This document shows positions 24,506-36,511 of a stretch of 64,000 nucleotides of DNA, piece by piece. The notes beneath the pieces are model-generated. The model was not told the DNA's origin. It ran no database searches and was given only the letters and a program-made list of their open reading frames with translations. Numbering within the stretch: position 1 is the stretch's first letter; each line of letters starts with the position of its first letter. The DNA is from Roseateles sp049532965 (GTDB lineage Bacteria; Pseudomonadota; Gammaproteobacteria; Burkholderiales; Burkholderiaceae_C). The position numbers were made by a program, and so were the translations under genes. The stretch lies in NCBI RefSeq assembly GCF_049532965.1, contig NZ_CP186694.1, positions 1,736,001-1,800,000 on the forward strand, given 5' to 3'.

Positions 24506-24600
24506 GCAGTCGACGTTCCGGAAGATCGGGCACCCGCATGCCCTCGCATTCCGGAACCTGACGGCGGACGGCCTCGCAACCGTGCCGCCATCGATCGGGG

Positions 24601-24638
24601 AACCAGCCGGCCAGCCCTGAAGGACACGCCGGCCGGTT
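24601..24638. terminator. Hairpin between convergent genes
   Basis: AACCAGCCGGC and GCCGGCCGGTT pair as an 11-bp stem with one mismatch and a 16-base loop, between the stops of the Crp/Fnr gene and the convergent PEP-CTERM gene. It could end transcripts from both sides. Confidence 0.5.
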
Positions 24639-24644
24639 GCACGA

Positions 24645-25442
24645 TCACTTCTCCGAACGGCCGCGGCGACGCGCGACGAAGCCGATCGCAGCCAGGCCGC
24701 TGATCAGCAGCGCATAGGTCGACGGCTCCGGGACCGCGGTCGCGAAGTTGATCGACCCGCCGCCCTGGCGGATGCGGAAGCCGCCCGCGAACGGCTCGAC
24801 CTGCGAGGTCGTGTTCGAGAACGACGTCAGCGCCAGGTTGTACAGCGGCAGCGAGGTCTGGAAACCGTCCACCAGCCAGCTCATGGTCAGCTTGGCATTG
24901 GCCGACGGGTTGAACGTGCCATCGCCCAGCGGCGTCGTGGCCACGGTGCCCAGCACCAGCGAGCCGCTGGCCAGCGCCACTTCGCCCGTGGCCGTTTCGG
25001 TCGGGGTGTTGCCGGCGAAGCCGAACGATGCCGTGCCGTTGTAGCCGTACAGGGTGTAGGTCAGCTCGGTCAGCGTGCCGCGCGTGGACACCGAGCCAGG
25101 GTCGCCCGCTTCCTGCAGCGTGCCGGAGCCGCTGAACTGGACGTAGAACCCGTAGTCGGCGTTCAGGCCGTTGGACGGCAGCGTCACGCCGCCCAGCTGA
25201 GCGGCGCTGACGGCCAGGTAGCCGGACTCCGTGAAGGTGTTGCCCGCACCGAAGGTGACGGTCGAGTAGTTGGACACCAGCAGGTTGTCCGCGGTGAACG
25301 CGCTACCGCTCAGGCCGGCGGCACCTGGATCCCAGGTGAACTGCGGCAGCGCGGAGGCGCTGGCGCTGGCGGCTGCCAGGGCGATGGCCAGCAGGGTACG
25401 CTGGAACGCCACGGGCTTCCGGGAGAGCAAAGGCAAGGTCAT
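24645..25442 (-). CDS. PEP-CTERM protein, PepA-like (flocculation-associated type)
   Basis: A 265-residue exported protein. A signal peptide (residues 14-32, ending ASALP) precedes a beta-rich domain with the FTWDPGAAGL and SAFTADNLLVSNYSTVTF pattern of flocculation-associated PEP-CTERM proteins. The C-terminal sorting tag VPEPSTYALLISGLAAIGF ends in RRRGR. GGAGCAACC precedes the ATG. It is expected to be processed by an exosortase and released to the matrix, contributing to floc or biofilm formation. Confidence 0.82.
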   Translation of the reverse strand: MTLPLLSRKPVAFQRTLLAIALAAASASASALPQFTWDPGAAGLSGSAFTADNLLVSNYSTVTFGAGNTFTESGYLAVSAAQLGGVTLPSNGLNADYGFYVQFSGSGTLQEAGDPGSVSTRGTLTELTYTLYGYNGTASFGFAGNTPTETATGEVALASGSLVLGTVATTPLGDGTFNPSANAKLTMSWLVDGFQTSLPLYNLALTSFSNTTSQVEPFAGGFRIRQGGGSINFATAVPEPSTYALLISGLAAIGFVARRRGRSEK

Positions 25443-25805
25443 GGTGGTTGCTCCGATAGAAAGATGTCCGCACGTCGCGGACAGCGCAGTTCACCATTCG
25501 CCTCGGAGAGCGTCTGTGCGTCCACCAACATAAAAATGGCGCCCCGCGGCGATGTACCTGGAAGGTGCTACGAAAGGGTCTCGCCGTGCCTGGAGCGACC
25601 CCGCATTCGCGGGGATGCCGTGTGGCGAAATCGCCCGTCTCCCCCGATGCCATCGAGGGAAATCCCCGGCGGGAGGGCGCGAATTACTGCGCTGCGGCAC
25701 CGCTTTTCGACGTCATGCGCGGCGCGTCGGCACCGGACAATCGCGCATCGCCGCATCGCGTGCGCCTCCGCCCTCACCTTCCGTCCGCCTTCCGCCGGTT
25801 CCTCC
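25443..25805. other. Intergenic region, no gene
   Basis: 363 bp between divergent genes. An open frame runs into the small membrane gene from 25464 but is arginine/proline-rich and shadow-like. It should contain the PEP-CTERM promoter; an AT-richer spot lies near 25525-25540 (CAACATAAAAATGG). Confidence 0.45.
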
Positions 25806-26105
25806 ATGACGCAGCCTGTCCGCTCCGCCGCTTCCGCCGCCCTCACCTCCACCGCCGCCTCCGGCGCCGCGGGCCTCATGCTCGGGCAGATCGTGCTCGC
25901 GCTGGCGCTGCATCACGGCCGTTCCGTCGAGGGACTGGGCTTCGCGCTGGTGTTCCTGGTCGCAGGGGGCGCGTCGGTCGCCTGCTTCCTGATGCATCGC
26001 CATCAACAGCGCCGGCCGCGCCAGGAGCCGGCGCCGCTGCGACTGTGGCTCGCGGCGCTCGCACTCGGCGTGCTGGCGTCGCTCTACGCCGCCGGCGCGG
26101 TCTGA
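25806..26105 (+). CDS. Small two-helix membrane protein, unknown
   Basis: A 99-residue protein starting at ATG 25806. It has three hydrophobic stretches, the clearest being GLGFALVFLVAGGASVACFL and WLAALALGVLASLYAAGAV, separated by a basic cytoplasmic loop (HRHQQRRPRQ). No family was recognised. The 292 bp downstream to the next gene hold no ORF, only a short direct repeat (CGGATCATTCCT twice, 26113-26136) and a GC hairpin near 26143. Confidence 0.5.
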   Translation: MTQPVRSAASAALTSTAASGAAGLMLGQIVLALALHHGRSVEGLGFALVFLVAGGASVACFLMHRHQQRRPRQEPAPLRLWLAALALGVLASLYAAGAV

Positions 26106-26397
26106 GCGACTGCCGGATCATTCCTCGGATCATTCCTTCGACGACCGCGACGGTCGCGGCCCCAGCGCGCGCCCGAGCGCATCGCGCCGGGCACAGTGGT
26201 TGCCATCGTTCGCGCGATGCCAACCCAAAGCTTCATCGCCACCTCTGCCGCCGATGCGACGTCCGCCCGTGAGGGCGTCGTTCCGGCGACATCCCGATGC
26301 GGCGTCGGGAAGGCCTCGCCGCGCCGCTCCCGCAGGCGGCGCGGCTGAGCAGCGCCGGCGGCGCACGGGCGCTGCCGGCAGCTTCTCTTTGCCTCGG

Positions 26398-26784
26398 CTA
26401 CTCCTGTTCGTCGTCGGCGTGCTCCGGATCGGGACCCGCCGAGGGATCGTCGCCGCTGGGGAGGTCCTCCACGTCGATCGATGCGTCGATGTCGTCCGGC
26501 GACGGGTCGCGGCTCACACGGTCCGGCAGGATGTCCGCGGCATCGTGCTCGCCGCTGGGGGTCGCTGACGCGCGCTCGCCGGTGCCGAAGCGGTCGGTGT
26601 CGCTGCGTGTGTCGGCGGGCGTCGCGCCCATTTCATCAGGGTCATCTTGACCCGTGCTCATCTGGCGTTCGCCAAGCACGTCGCTGCCACTGTCGGAACT
26701 GTCGCTGGGGCCGAGCGCGTCAGTGCCCCGTCCCTTCGATTGCTCCGGCGCCGGCGTGCCGCCAAGGATGCTGCTGGTAGCCAT
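26398..26784 (-). CDS. Small acidic disordered protein, unknown
   Basis: A 128-residue protein rich in Asp, Glu, Ser, Pro and Gly with no hydrophobic core, ending in DPEHADDEQE. The ATG at 26784 has a strong AGGAG at ideal spacing, the main reason to call the gene real. No recognised domain. It may be a stress-induced hydrophilic protein; that is speculation. Confidence 0.6.
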   Translation of the reverse strand: MATSSILGGTPAPEQSKGRGTDALGPSDSSDSGSDVLGERQMSTGQDDPDEMGATPADTRSDTDRFGTGERASATPSGEHDAADILPDRVSRDPSPDDIDASIDVEDLPSGDDPSAGPDPEHADDEQE

Positions 26785-26878
26785 GGGGTTCTCCTTGCAA
26801 GACCGAGAGGGTCGATGCAGGAAATTCGGCAAGGGCGGGGCCTGGGAACGGTGGCGCCTTTCAGGCACGGGGCAGCCC

Positions 26879-26984
26879 GAAGACCCTCACCCCTGCCCTC
26901 TCCCGCAAGCGGGAGAGGGAGTAAGAGATCCGCAGGACGGCGCCGCCACCGTCATCCCCTCTCCCGCAAGCGGGAGAGGGAGTA
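26879..26984. repeat. REP-like doublet 1
   Basis: Two copies of the 24-bp palindrome (26896-26919 and 26957-26980) separated by 37 bp. The whole block, starting GAAGACCCTCACCCCTGCC, is closely matched by 55056-55157, where the spacer has the same length and differs at a few sites. It lies just after the cheR stop, so it could also serve as its 3' hairpin. Confidence 0.88.
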
Positions 26985-27001
26985 GTCGAGCGAGCGGATG
27001 A

Positions 27002-27832
27002 TCAGGCGGGGCGCTTCTGGTAGATGCGCTCCTTGGCGGCGATCTCGATGAAATCGCCCGCGTGCGCCGAGAAGCGCAGCGTCTCCCGCGCGCCCAGGCC
27101 AAGGAACCCATTGCGGCACAGCGCCTCGCTGAACAGTCCGAACGCACGATCCTGCAACGCGCGATTGAAGTAGATCAGCACGTTGCGGCAGGACACGAAC
27201 TGCACCTCCGCGAACACGCTGTCCGTGGACAGGCTGTGGTCGCTGAAGACGATGCGATCCTTCAAGGACTTGTCCAGCAGCACATGGTCGTAGGCGGCGG
27301 TGTAGTGCTCGGACAGCGAGCCCCTCCCACCCGCCGCGCGGTGGTTCTCCGAGAACCCGGGCACCAGGTCCATCCGGTACACGCCGGCCTGCGCCTGCGC
27401 CAGCGCTTCATGGCTGATGTCGGTGGCGTAGATGAGCGTGCGCTCCAGCAGCCCTTCCTCCTTCATCAGGATGGCCAGCGAGTAGGCCTCCTCCCCGGCG
27501 CTGCAGCCCGCGACCCAGATCCGCAGCGACGGGAAGGTGCGCAGCACCGGCACGACATGCTCACGCAGCGCGACGAAGTACTCGGGGTCCCGGAACATCT
27601 CGCTGACCTGCACCGTCAGGTCGCCCAGCACCGAGCGGAAGACCTCCGGCTCGCGCAGCAGCCGCCCCTGCAGCTGCGAAAGATTGGCGCAGCCGAATCG
27701 CTGCATCGCCCCCTTCAGGCGGCGGCGCAGCGAGGTGCCGGCATAGTCCCGGAAGTCGTAGTGGTAGCGCTCGTAGATTGCTTCCAGGATCAGCCGGACC
27801 TCGATGTCCAGCTCGGGCGACGCGGACGCCAT
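27002..27832 (-). CDS. cheR: CheR-type protein-glutamate methyltransferase
   Basis: A 276-residue SAM-dependent methyltransferase. The N-terminal CheR helical domain has YERYHYDFRDYAGTSLRRRL. The SAM site is WVAGCSAGEEAYSLAI near residue 107, and the catalytic-domain blocks IYATDISHEALAQAQAGVY and VSCRNVLIYFN follow. It sits 12 bp after the large hybrid kinase, so it is co-transcribed with it. There is no CheB, chemoreceptor or CheA/CheW nearby. It probably methylates glutamates in the coiled-coil or sensory part of the linked kinase rather than a chemotaxis receptor; this is inference. Confidence 0.88.
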   Translation of the reverse strand: MASASPELDIEVRLILEAIYERYHYDFRDYAGTSLRRRLKGAMQRFGCANLSQLQGRLLREPEVFRSVLGDLTVQVSEMFRDPEYFVALREHVVPVLRTFPSLRIWVAGCSAGEEAYSLAILMKEEGLLERTLIYATDISHEALAQAQAGVYRMDLVPGFSENHRAAGGRGSLSEHYTAAYDHVLLDKSLKDRIVFSDHSLSTDSVFAEVQFVSCRNVLIYFNRALQDRAFGLFSEALCRNGFLGLGARETLRFSAHAGDFIEIAAKERIYQKRPA

Positions 27833-27844
27833 CGACCGGCGCCC

Positions 27845-31507
<3,663 letters not shown>

Positions 31508-31531
31508 TCAGTCGGTCGCTGTCCCCGGCCG

Positions 31532-32323
31532 CTACTCGCGCGGCTCGCCCCGTGCGTTGACGGTCACGGTGGCGCCCGGCGGTTGCCGGGTCTGCATGTA
31601 ATGGTCCCTGCCCTGGAAACGGTAGGTGACGTCCCAGTACTGCGGCGCGCCGTCGTTCGGCGCCGCGCCGCAGCGCTGCACGTTGCGCACGTCCTTGCGG
31701 TTGACGTTGCTGCCGACGACCGCGCCACCGATCGCACCCGCCGCCGTCGCCGCAGTCTGGCCCGAGCCGCCGCCGAACTGGTGGCCGAGGATGCCACCCA
31801 GCACGCCGCCGACGACCGCGCCGCCGACGTTGGGCCGGTCGCGCACTTCCTTCTGCTCGATCCAGCAGCGCTGGCGCTCGTCGCCCATCACTGCGCGCAC
31901 CGACACCACCTGCGCCTGGTAGAGCGTCTCCTCGCCGCGCCGGTAGAAGGTCGGCTGCGGATCGGGGCCAAAGCGGCTGGCGTCGACGGTGCTGCGTTCA
32001 TCGACGCGGCGGGCGGAGCTGATGCGGTTGTCCAGCCCCATCGACCGCAGCGACGGATAACTGCCCGGCTGCAGCACGCGGCAGCGGCCGCTGTAGCCCG
32101 GGTCCTCGCACACCTCCCAGCGCTCGCCGCGGACCTCGATCGAGGACGCGCGATCGTCGAAGCCGAGTTCCTTCAGGAAGTTGACCTGCGCGTCGGCGCC
32201 AGCCGTGCGGCCGCGGAAGTTCTCGTTCTCATAGAAGGTGATGTCGGCCATCGCCGGCGCGGCCAGCACCAGGGCCGCGGTCGCCAGGCACATGCGCTGC
32301 GGGAGGCGGGAATGGCGGGTCAT
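31532..32323 (-). CDS. Beta/gamma-crystallin and glycine-zipper exported protein
   Basis: A 263-residue exported protein. After a signal peptide (cleavage near PAMADI), a beta/gamma-crystallin-like Greek-key domain (ITFYENENFRGR, then YSGRCRVLQPGSY) spans about residues 27-110. A glycine-zipper segment (GGAVVGGVLGGILGHQFGGG and on) lies near residues 170-215, as in outer-membrane 17-kDa antigen-like proteins. The ATG at 32323 (GGAG upstream) was preferred to 32335. It lies between kinases in the leftward operon; a structural or stress-sensing envelope role is possible. Confidence 0.8.
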   Translation of the reverse strand: MTRHSRLPQRMCLATAALVLAAPAMADITFYENENFRGRTAGADAQVNFLKELGFDDRASSIEVRGERWEVCEDPGYSGRCRVLQPGSYPSLRSMGLDNRISSARRVDERSTVDASRFGPDPQPTFYRRGEETLYQAQVVSVRAVMGDERQRCWIEQKEVRDRPNVGGAVVGGVLGGILGHQFGGGSGQTAATAAGAIGGAVVGSNVNRKDVRNVQRCGAAPNDGAPQYWDVTYRFQGRDHYMQTRQPPGATVTVNARGEPRE

Positions 32324-32371
32324 GGCGGTCTCCATCGGGAGGGTTCATCGGGACGCCGGGTCGATGCGGCC

Positions 32372-33469
32372 TCAGCGCTCGGACTGCAGGCGGGGCAACA
32401 GCAGCTCGAACATCGTGCCCTGCCGCGCCCGTGACGAGCCGATCAGCGATCCGCCGTGGGCCCGCGCCACGCGTTCCGGCTCCTGCAGTCCCGGACCGAC
32501 CTGGGCGGACGACATGCCCGACACCGGCTCACTGCCGCCGAACAGGTGGATCGCGGCTTCCGGATCCAGCACCGCGTCGAAGCTGATCCGCAGCATCAGT
32601 GATCGATGCGCGCCGCCGTCCACGTGGATCCGGATCGGGCCGTCGCCGGCATGCGTCGCCGCCTGCATGAGGAGCTGGTCGACGGCCTGCGCCATCAGCT
32701 CCGGATCGAAGTCGCCGGTCGTGTCGCCGACGCGCTCGAAGACCGGCGGCGACCACAGCACCGTCTGGTTGCTGTCGACGTCCAGACGCTGCGCCGCCAG
32801 CGTCGCGAGGTCGCCGCGCACCGCCTGCACCTGGAGCAGCTCGCAGGGGCGCCGGGCCAGGCTGCCCAGGTGATCCACCTGGCGCCCGAGCAGCGTCGCC
32901 GCGGCCTTGATGCGCTGGCCCGCCTTCTGCAGCGACGGCGATTCGGTCTGGCGCAACAGCAGCTCGGCGTTCAGCATGACCACCGACAGCGGGCTGCGAA
33001 TGTCATGCCCCAGCGCGCTCAGCATCAGGGCATTGACGCGCGCAAGCCGCTCCTGCTCGACGATGCGCTCGGCCAGCACCAGGCGCTGCCGGTGCAGGTC
33101 GGCAAAGACGGCGACCTTGCTGCGCAGCACATGCGCGTCCACCGGCTTGTAGATGAAGTCCACCGCCCCGGCCTCGTAGCCCTTGAAGCTGCGCTGGCCT
33201 TCCTGGGAACCGGCGGTGAGGAAGATGATCGGAACGTGCCGTGTACGCTCCGCGCCGCGCATCAGTTCCGCCAGCGCGAACCCGTCCATGCCCGGCATCT
33301 GCACATCCAGCAGCGCGAGCATCACGTCTTGCGTCAGCAACAGCTCGAGCGCCGCGGGACCCGACTCCGCCGTCAGCACCTCCAGGCCGGAGTCCGCCAG
33401 CAGCGCTTTCATCGCGAGCAGGTTCTGCGGCTTGTCATCCACCACCAGCACGCTGATCTGATCGGTCAC
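32372..33469 (-). CDS. Response regulator fused to histidine kinase-like domain
   Basis: A 365-residue cytosolic protein. The N-terminal receiver (VLVVDDKPQN, acceptor in ALLDVQMPG, Lys in DFIYKPVD) is followed by a HisKA segment LSALGHDIRSPLSVVML with its His, and a HATPase-like region in which the canonical G boxes are weak. The start is GTG 33469 with GGAGAGACC upstream; the much longer open frame to 34108 covers the divergent rsbR gene and was rejected. It faces the stressosome operon across 232 bp, suggesting a shared function. Confidence 0.85.
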   Translation of the reverse strand: MTDQISVLVVDDKPQNLLAMKALLADSGLEVLTAESGPAALELLLTQDVMLALLDVQMPGMDGFALAELMRGAERTRHVPIIFLTAGSQEGQRSFKGYEAGAVDFIYKPVDAHVLRSKVAVFADLHRQRLVLAERIVEQERLARVNALMLSALGHDIRSPLSVVMLNAELLLRQTESPSLQKAGQRIKAAATLLGRQVDHLGSLARRPCELLQVQAVRGDLATLAAQRLDVDSNQTVLWSPPVFERVGDTTGDFDPELMAQAVDQLLMQAATHAGDGPIRIHVDGGAHRSLMLRISFDAVLDPEAAIHLFGGSEPVSGMSSAQVGPGLQEPERVARAHGGSLIGSSRARQGTMFELLLPRLQSER

Positions 33470-33701
33470 GTCGGTCTCTCCATCATGGCTTCTGTTGCCC
33501 ACGGGCCCTTCAGGCAACCGGCGTGCCCAGGCGACCCTGGGACATTCCCACCCCCGATCCTCGCCCGTGCCCGCATCGGCGGTCACGGCCAGCGCGTACG
33601 ATCGCGCCCGCCGCTCCAGCGCAAGGCTGCAGCGGCATTGCCATTCCAGAAGACAGAAGAGCGCCGGCCTACGCCGCGCCTCGCATGCCAGAGAGGATCC
33701 G

Positions 33702-34601
33702 ATGAAGCAGAACAGCGCCGCCGTGGAAGCACTCCTGTCCGAGCAACGGGAACGGGTGCTCGCCGAATGGCGGGCCGAGTTGAGCGCCGGCGGACGTGAA
33801 CTTGCCAGCGAGGCGCGCGAGGCCGGCGAGCTGCTGGATGCGGTCCTGGCCGGCGTGCGCGCCAACGGCAACACGGAGAACTTCGACGACATGCCATGGG
33901 CGCATGTGCGCGAGGTGCTGTCGGCGCTGTCGCGCTCGCGCGCCGCGCAAGGCTCGACCGCAGCGGACACCAGCCGCTTCGTGCTGACGCTGAAGAAGCC
34001 GCTGTTCGCCGGCTTGCAGCGGCGCTTCGGCCAGGACTCGGCGGCCCTCGTCGATGCGACCTGGGAAGTGTCCTCGCTGCTCGACAACATGGCGCAGTAC
34101 ACCGTCACCAGCTACCAGCGCACGCGGGAGGACATCATCGTCCGCCAGCAGCAGGAACTGCTGGAGCTCTCGACGCCGGTCGTCAAGTTGTGGGACGGCG
34201 TGCTGGCCGTACCGATGATCGGTACGCTGGACAGCGGCCGCACGCAGCTCGTGATGGAGACTCTGCTGCAGCGCATCGTCGAAACCGGCTCGGCGCTCGC
34301 CATCATCGACATCACCGGCGTGCCGACCGTCGACACGCTGGTCGCGCAGCACTTGCTCAAGACCGTCACGGCGATCCGTCTGATGGGGGCCGACGCCATC
34401 ATCAGCGGCATCCGGCCGCAGATCGCGCAGACCATCGTGCACCTGGGCATCGATCTGGAAGGCATCACGACCAAGGCGACGCTGGCCGACGCCCTGGCGC
34501 TGGCCATGAAGCGGGCCGGGTTCACCGTCACGCGCAGCAAGGCGGCGGCCGCCGGCGCCAGCGGCCTCTTCGCCGTGCAGGCTCCGGGCAGCGCCGCATG
34601 A
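33702..34601 (+). CDS. rsbR: RsbR-type stressosome co-antagonist (STAS)
   Basis: A 299-residue stressosome scaffold/sensor protein. The N-terminal helical region (EALLSEQRERVLAEWRAEL...) corresponds to the non-haem globin-like sensory half. The C-terminal STAS domain has PMIGTLDSGR, IIDITGVPTVDTLVAQHLL with candidate phosphorylatable threonines, and GIRPQIAQTIVHLGIDL. GAGAGGA precedes ATG 33702; the frame upstream is non-conserved. The stop overlaps the rsbS start (ATGA). First gene of a six-gene overlapping operon. Confidence 0.93.
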   Translation: MKQNSAAVEALLSEQRERVLAEWRAELSAGGRELASEAREAGELLDAVLAGVRANGNTENFDDMPWAHVREVLSALSRSRAAQGSTAADTSRFVLTLKKPLFAGLQRRFGQDSAALVDATWEVSSLLDNMAQYTVTSYQRTREDIIVRQQQELLELSTPVVKLWDGVLAVPMIGTLDSGRTQLVMETLLQRIVETGSALAIIDITGVPTVDTLVAQHLLKTVTAIRLMGADAIISGIRPQIAQTIVHLGIDLEGITTKATLADALALAMKRAGFTVTRSKAAAAGASGLFAVQAPGSAA

Positions 34602-35056
34602 CGACGCGCATCCCGATCCTGCGCATGGGCAGGACGCTGCTGGTCACCATCCAGGTCGACCTGCAGGACCAGACCGCGCTGGCGTTGCAGGACGACCTCG
34701 CCAACAAGATCCAGGAGACCTCCGCCACCGGCGTGCTGATCGACATCTCCGCGCTGGAGATCGTCGACTCCTTCATCGGCCGCATGCTTGCCGGTATCTC
34801 GAGCATCGCGCGGGTGCTGGGCGCGACCTCGGTGGTGGTCGGCATGCAGCCGGCCGTGGCGATCACGCTGGTGGAGCTGGGGCTGTCGCTGCACGGCGTG
34901 CGCACCGCGCTGAACGTGGAGCGCGGCATGGCGCTGCTGTTCCAGGCGGACGCCTCGACCGACACCGGCGACGAAGACCCGCAGGACGGCGAGGACGGCG
35001 TGAGCAGGACCGGCGGCGTAGCCGTCAACGAGGGCCTGCGCCGTGACGGCCGCTGA
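34598..35056 (+). CDS. rsbS: RsbS-type stressosome antagonist (STAS)
   Basis: A 152-residue single-STAS protein (IPILRMGRTLLVTIQVDLQD at the N-terminus). It holds VLIDISALEIVDSFIGRML, in which the Ser is the expected target of RsbT, and GMQPAVAITLVELGLSL. The last 30 residues are an acidic extension (DASTDTGDEDPQDGEDG) not typical of RsbS, partly forced by a 14-bp overlap with rsbT. It should sequester RsbT in the stressosome until both STAS proteins are phosphorylated. Confidence 0.93.
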   Translation: MTTRIPILRMGRTLLVTIQVDLQDQTALALQDDLANKIQETSATGVLIDISALEIVDSFIGRMLAGISSIARVLGATSVVVGMQPAVAITLVELGLSLHGVRTALNVERGMALLFQADASTDTGDEDPQDGEDGVSRTGGVAVNEGLRRDGR

Positions 35057-35450
35057 GTCGTCCGGCCAACTGCCGGTGCGCGGCGAGTCCGACATCGTGC
35101 TGGCCCGCCAGCGCGTGCGCCAGCTGACGCAGGAACTGAAGTTCTCGCTCGTCGACCAGACGAAGATGATCACGGCGGCCAGCGAGCTCTCGCGCAACAC
35201 GCTGATCTACGGCGGCGGCGGCACGATGGAATGGCGCATCCTGCAGGAGGGCGTGCGCGCCGGGCTGCGATTGGCCTTCGTCGACGAGGGGCCGGGCATC
35301 GCGGATGTCACCCTGGCGATGAAGGACGGCTGGACTTCGGGGTCAGGCCTGGGCATGGGGCTGTCCGGCAGCAAGCGACTGGTCAACGAGTTCGACATCC
35401 AGTCCGCGCCGGGTCGCGGCACGCGCGTGACGATCACGCGCTGGAAGTAA
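35043..35450 (+). CDS. rsbT: RsbT-type switch kinase
   Basis: A 135-residue GHKL kinase of the anti-sigma-factor type. It has ASELSRNTLIYGGGG (N box), LAFVDEGPGI (G1), and LGMGLSGSKRLVNEF (G2). The GTG start at 35043 lies inside rsbS. It phosphorylates RsbR and RsbS on stress and is then released to act on a target. In Bacillus the target is the phosphatase RsbU, which is not present here; the histidine kinases or the next gene product are candidates. Confidence 0.93.
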   Translation: MTAAESSGQLPVRGESDIVLARQRVRQLTQELKFSLVDQTKMITAASELSRNTLIYGGGGTMEWRILQEGVRAGLRLAFVDEGPGIADVTLAMKDGWTSGSGLGMGLSGSKRLVNEFDIQSAPGRGTRVTITRWK

Positions 35451-35452
35451 CC

Positions 35453-36511
35453 ATGCGCCCTCATCGCCGCTTTCCTATCGAGGACGGCAGCCAGGTGGGC
35501 GAGGCCCGTCGCGCCGCGCAGGCGCTGGCGTCCGACATGGGCTTCGAGCAGGAAGCCGTCGGCCGGCTCGCACTGGCGGTGACCGAGCTGGGCACCAACC
35601 TGTCGCGGCACGTCGGTCCGGGACGTCAGGCCGCCCTGCTCATCGGTCCCACCGGCCCGGACATCGATGGCACCGCCAGCGACGGCGTGCAGGTGCTGTC
35701 GCTGGACCAAGGGGGCGGCATGGACCTCGATCGCTGCCTGCAGGATGGCTACAGCTCCGCCGGCTCCTCCGGCACCGGACTCGGTGCGATCCGCCGCATG
35801 GCCGAGCGCTTCGACGGCTTCTCCGCGCCGGGCCGCGGCACCGTGCTCGCGGCTCGCTTCTCGCCGCGGGTCGATCGCGTGCGCGCGTTCGTGCGCCCGC
35901 CGGTGTTCGATGTCGGCGGGCTGTCGGTGGCGGCCCCCGGCGAACTCGTCAGCGGCGACGCATGGGCGCTGCGGCGCGAAGGTGCGCAATGGACGCTGCT
36001 GGTGGCCGATGGCCTTGGCCATGGCAGCGCGGCGGCAGAGGCGGCCGACCGGCTCGTGGCGCTGATGACGGGGGCCACCCCGGGCGAACTGGCCTTTCCA
36101 TCGGCCTTCCTCGACCGCTCCCATGAAGGCTTGCGCAACACGCGCGGCTGCGCGGCCGCGGCGGTCACGCTGACCGAGGACGCGGTGGCGCTGCGCTTCG
36201 CCGGCGCCGGCAACATCACCGGGCGGCTGATCTCCGGCGTGACGGACCGCTCGCTGATCTCGCAGCACGGCACGCTGGGCCTGCAGATCCGGCGGCTCCA
36301 GGATGTGGTCTACGATTGGCCGCCGCATGCGGCGCTGGTGTTGCACTCCGACGGTATCGTCAGCCGCTGGACGCTGGAGGACACGCCCGGGCTGCTGCAG
36401 GCCGATCCCGCGGTGATCGCCGGCTGGATCGTGCGGGACCATCTGCGCGGACGCGACGATGCGACCGTCGCCGTGGTCCGCCGTCCCCAGGGTCCCCTCG
36501 AAGGCTCATGA
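35453..36511 (+). CDS. RsbX-like phosphatase with N-terminal GHKL domain
   Basis: A 352-residue protein. The N-terminal 130 residues are an ATP-binding anti-sigma-like domain (LALAVTELGTNLSRH, then SSAGSSGTGLGAIRR). The rest is a PP2C/SpoIIE phosphatase (WTLLVADGLGHGSAAAEAA with metal-binding Asp, later ALVLHSDGIVSRW and DDATVAVVRR). In stressosome operons this gene resets RsbR and RsbS by dephosphorylation. The fused kinase-like domain differs from the 199-residue Bacillus RsbX. It starts two bases after rsbT and overlaps the next gene by ATGA. Confidence 0.9.
   Translation: MRPHRRFPIEDGSQVGEARRAAQALASDMGFEQEAVGRLALAVTELGTNLSRHVGPGRQAALLIGPTGPDIDGTASDGVQVLSLDQGGGMDLDRCLQDGYSSAGSSGTGLGAIRRMAERFDGFSAPGRGTVLAARFSPRVDRVRAFVRPPVFDVGGLSVAAPGELVSGDAWALRREGAQWTLLVADGLGHGSAAAEAADRLVALMTGATPGELAFPSAFLDRSHEGLRNTRGCAAAAVTLTEDAVALRFAGAGNITGRLISGVTDRSLISQHGTLGLQIRRLQDVVYDWPPHAALVLHSDGIVSRWTLEDTPGLLQADPAVIAGWIVRDHLRGRDDATVAVVRRPQGPLEGS

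Noticed and set aside
32372..34108. A 578-codon version of the receiver-kinase gene
   Set aside because: The extra N-terminal 213 codons are antisense to rsbR; GTG 33469 has a ribosome binding site and begins right at the receiver domain.
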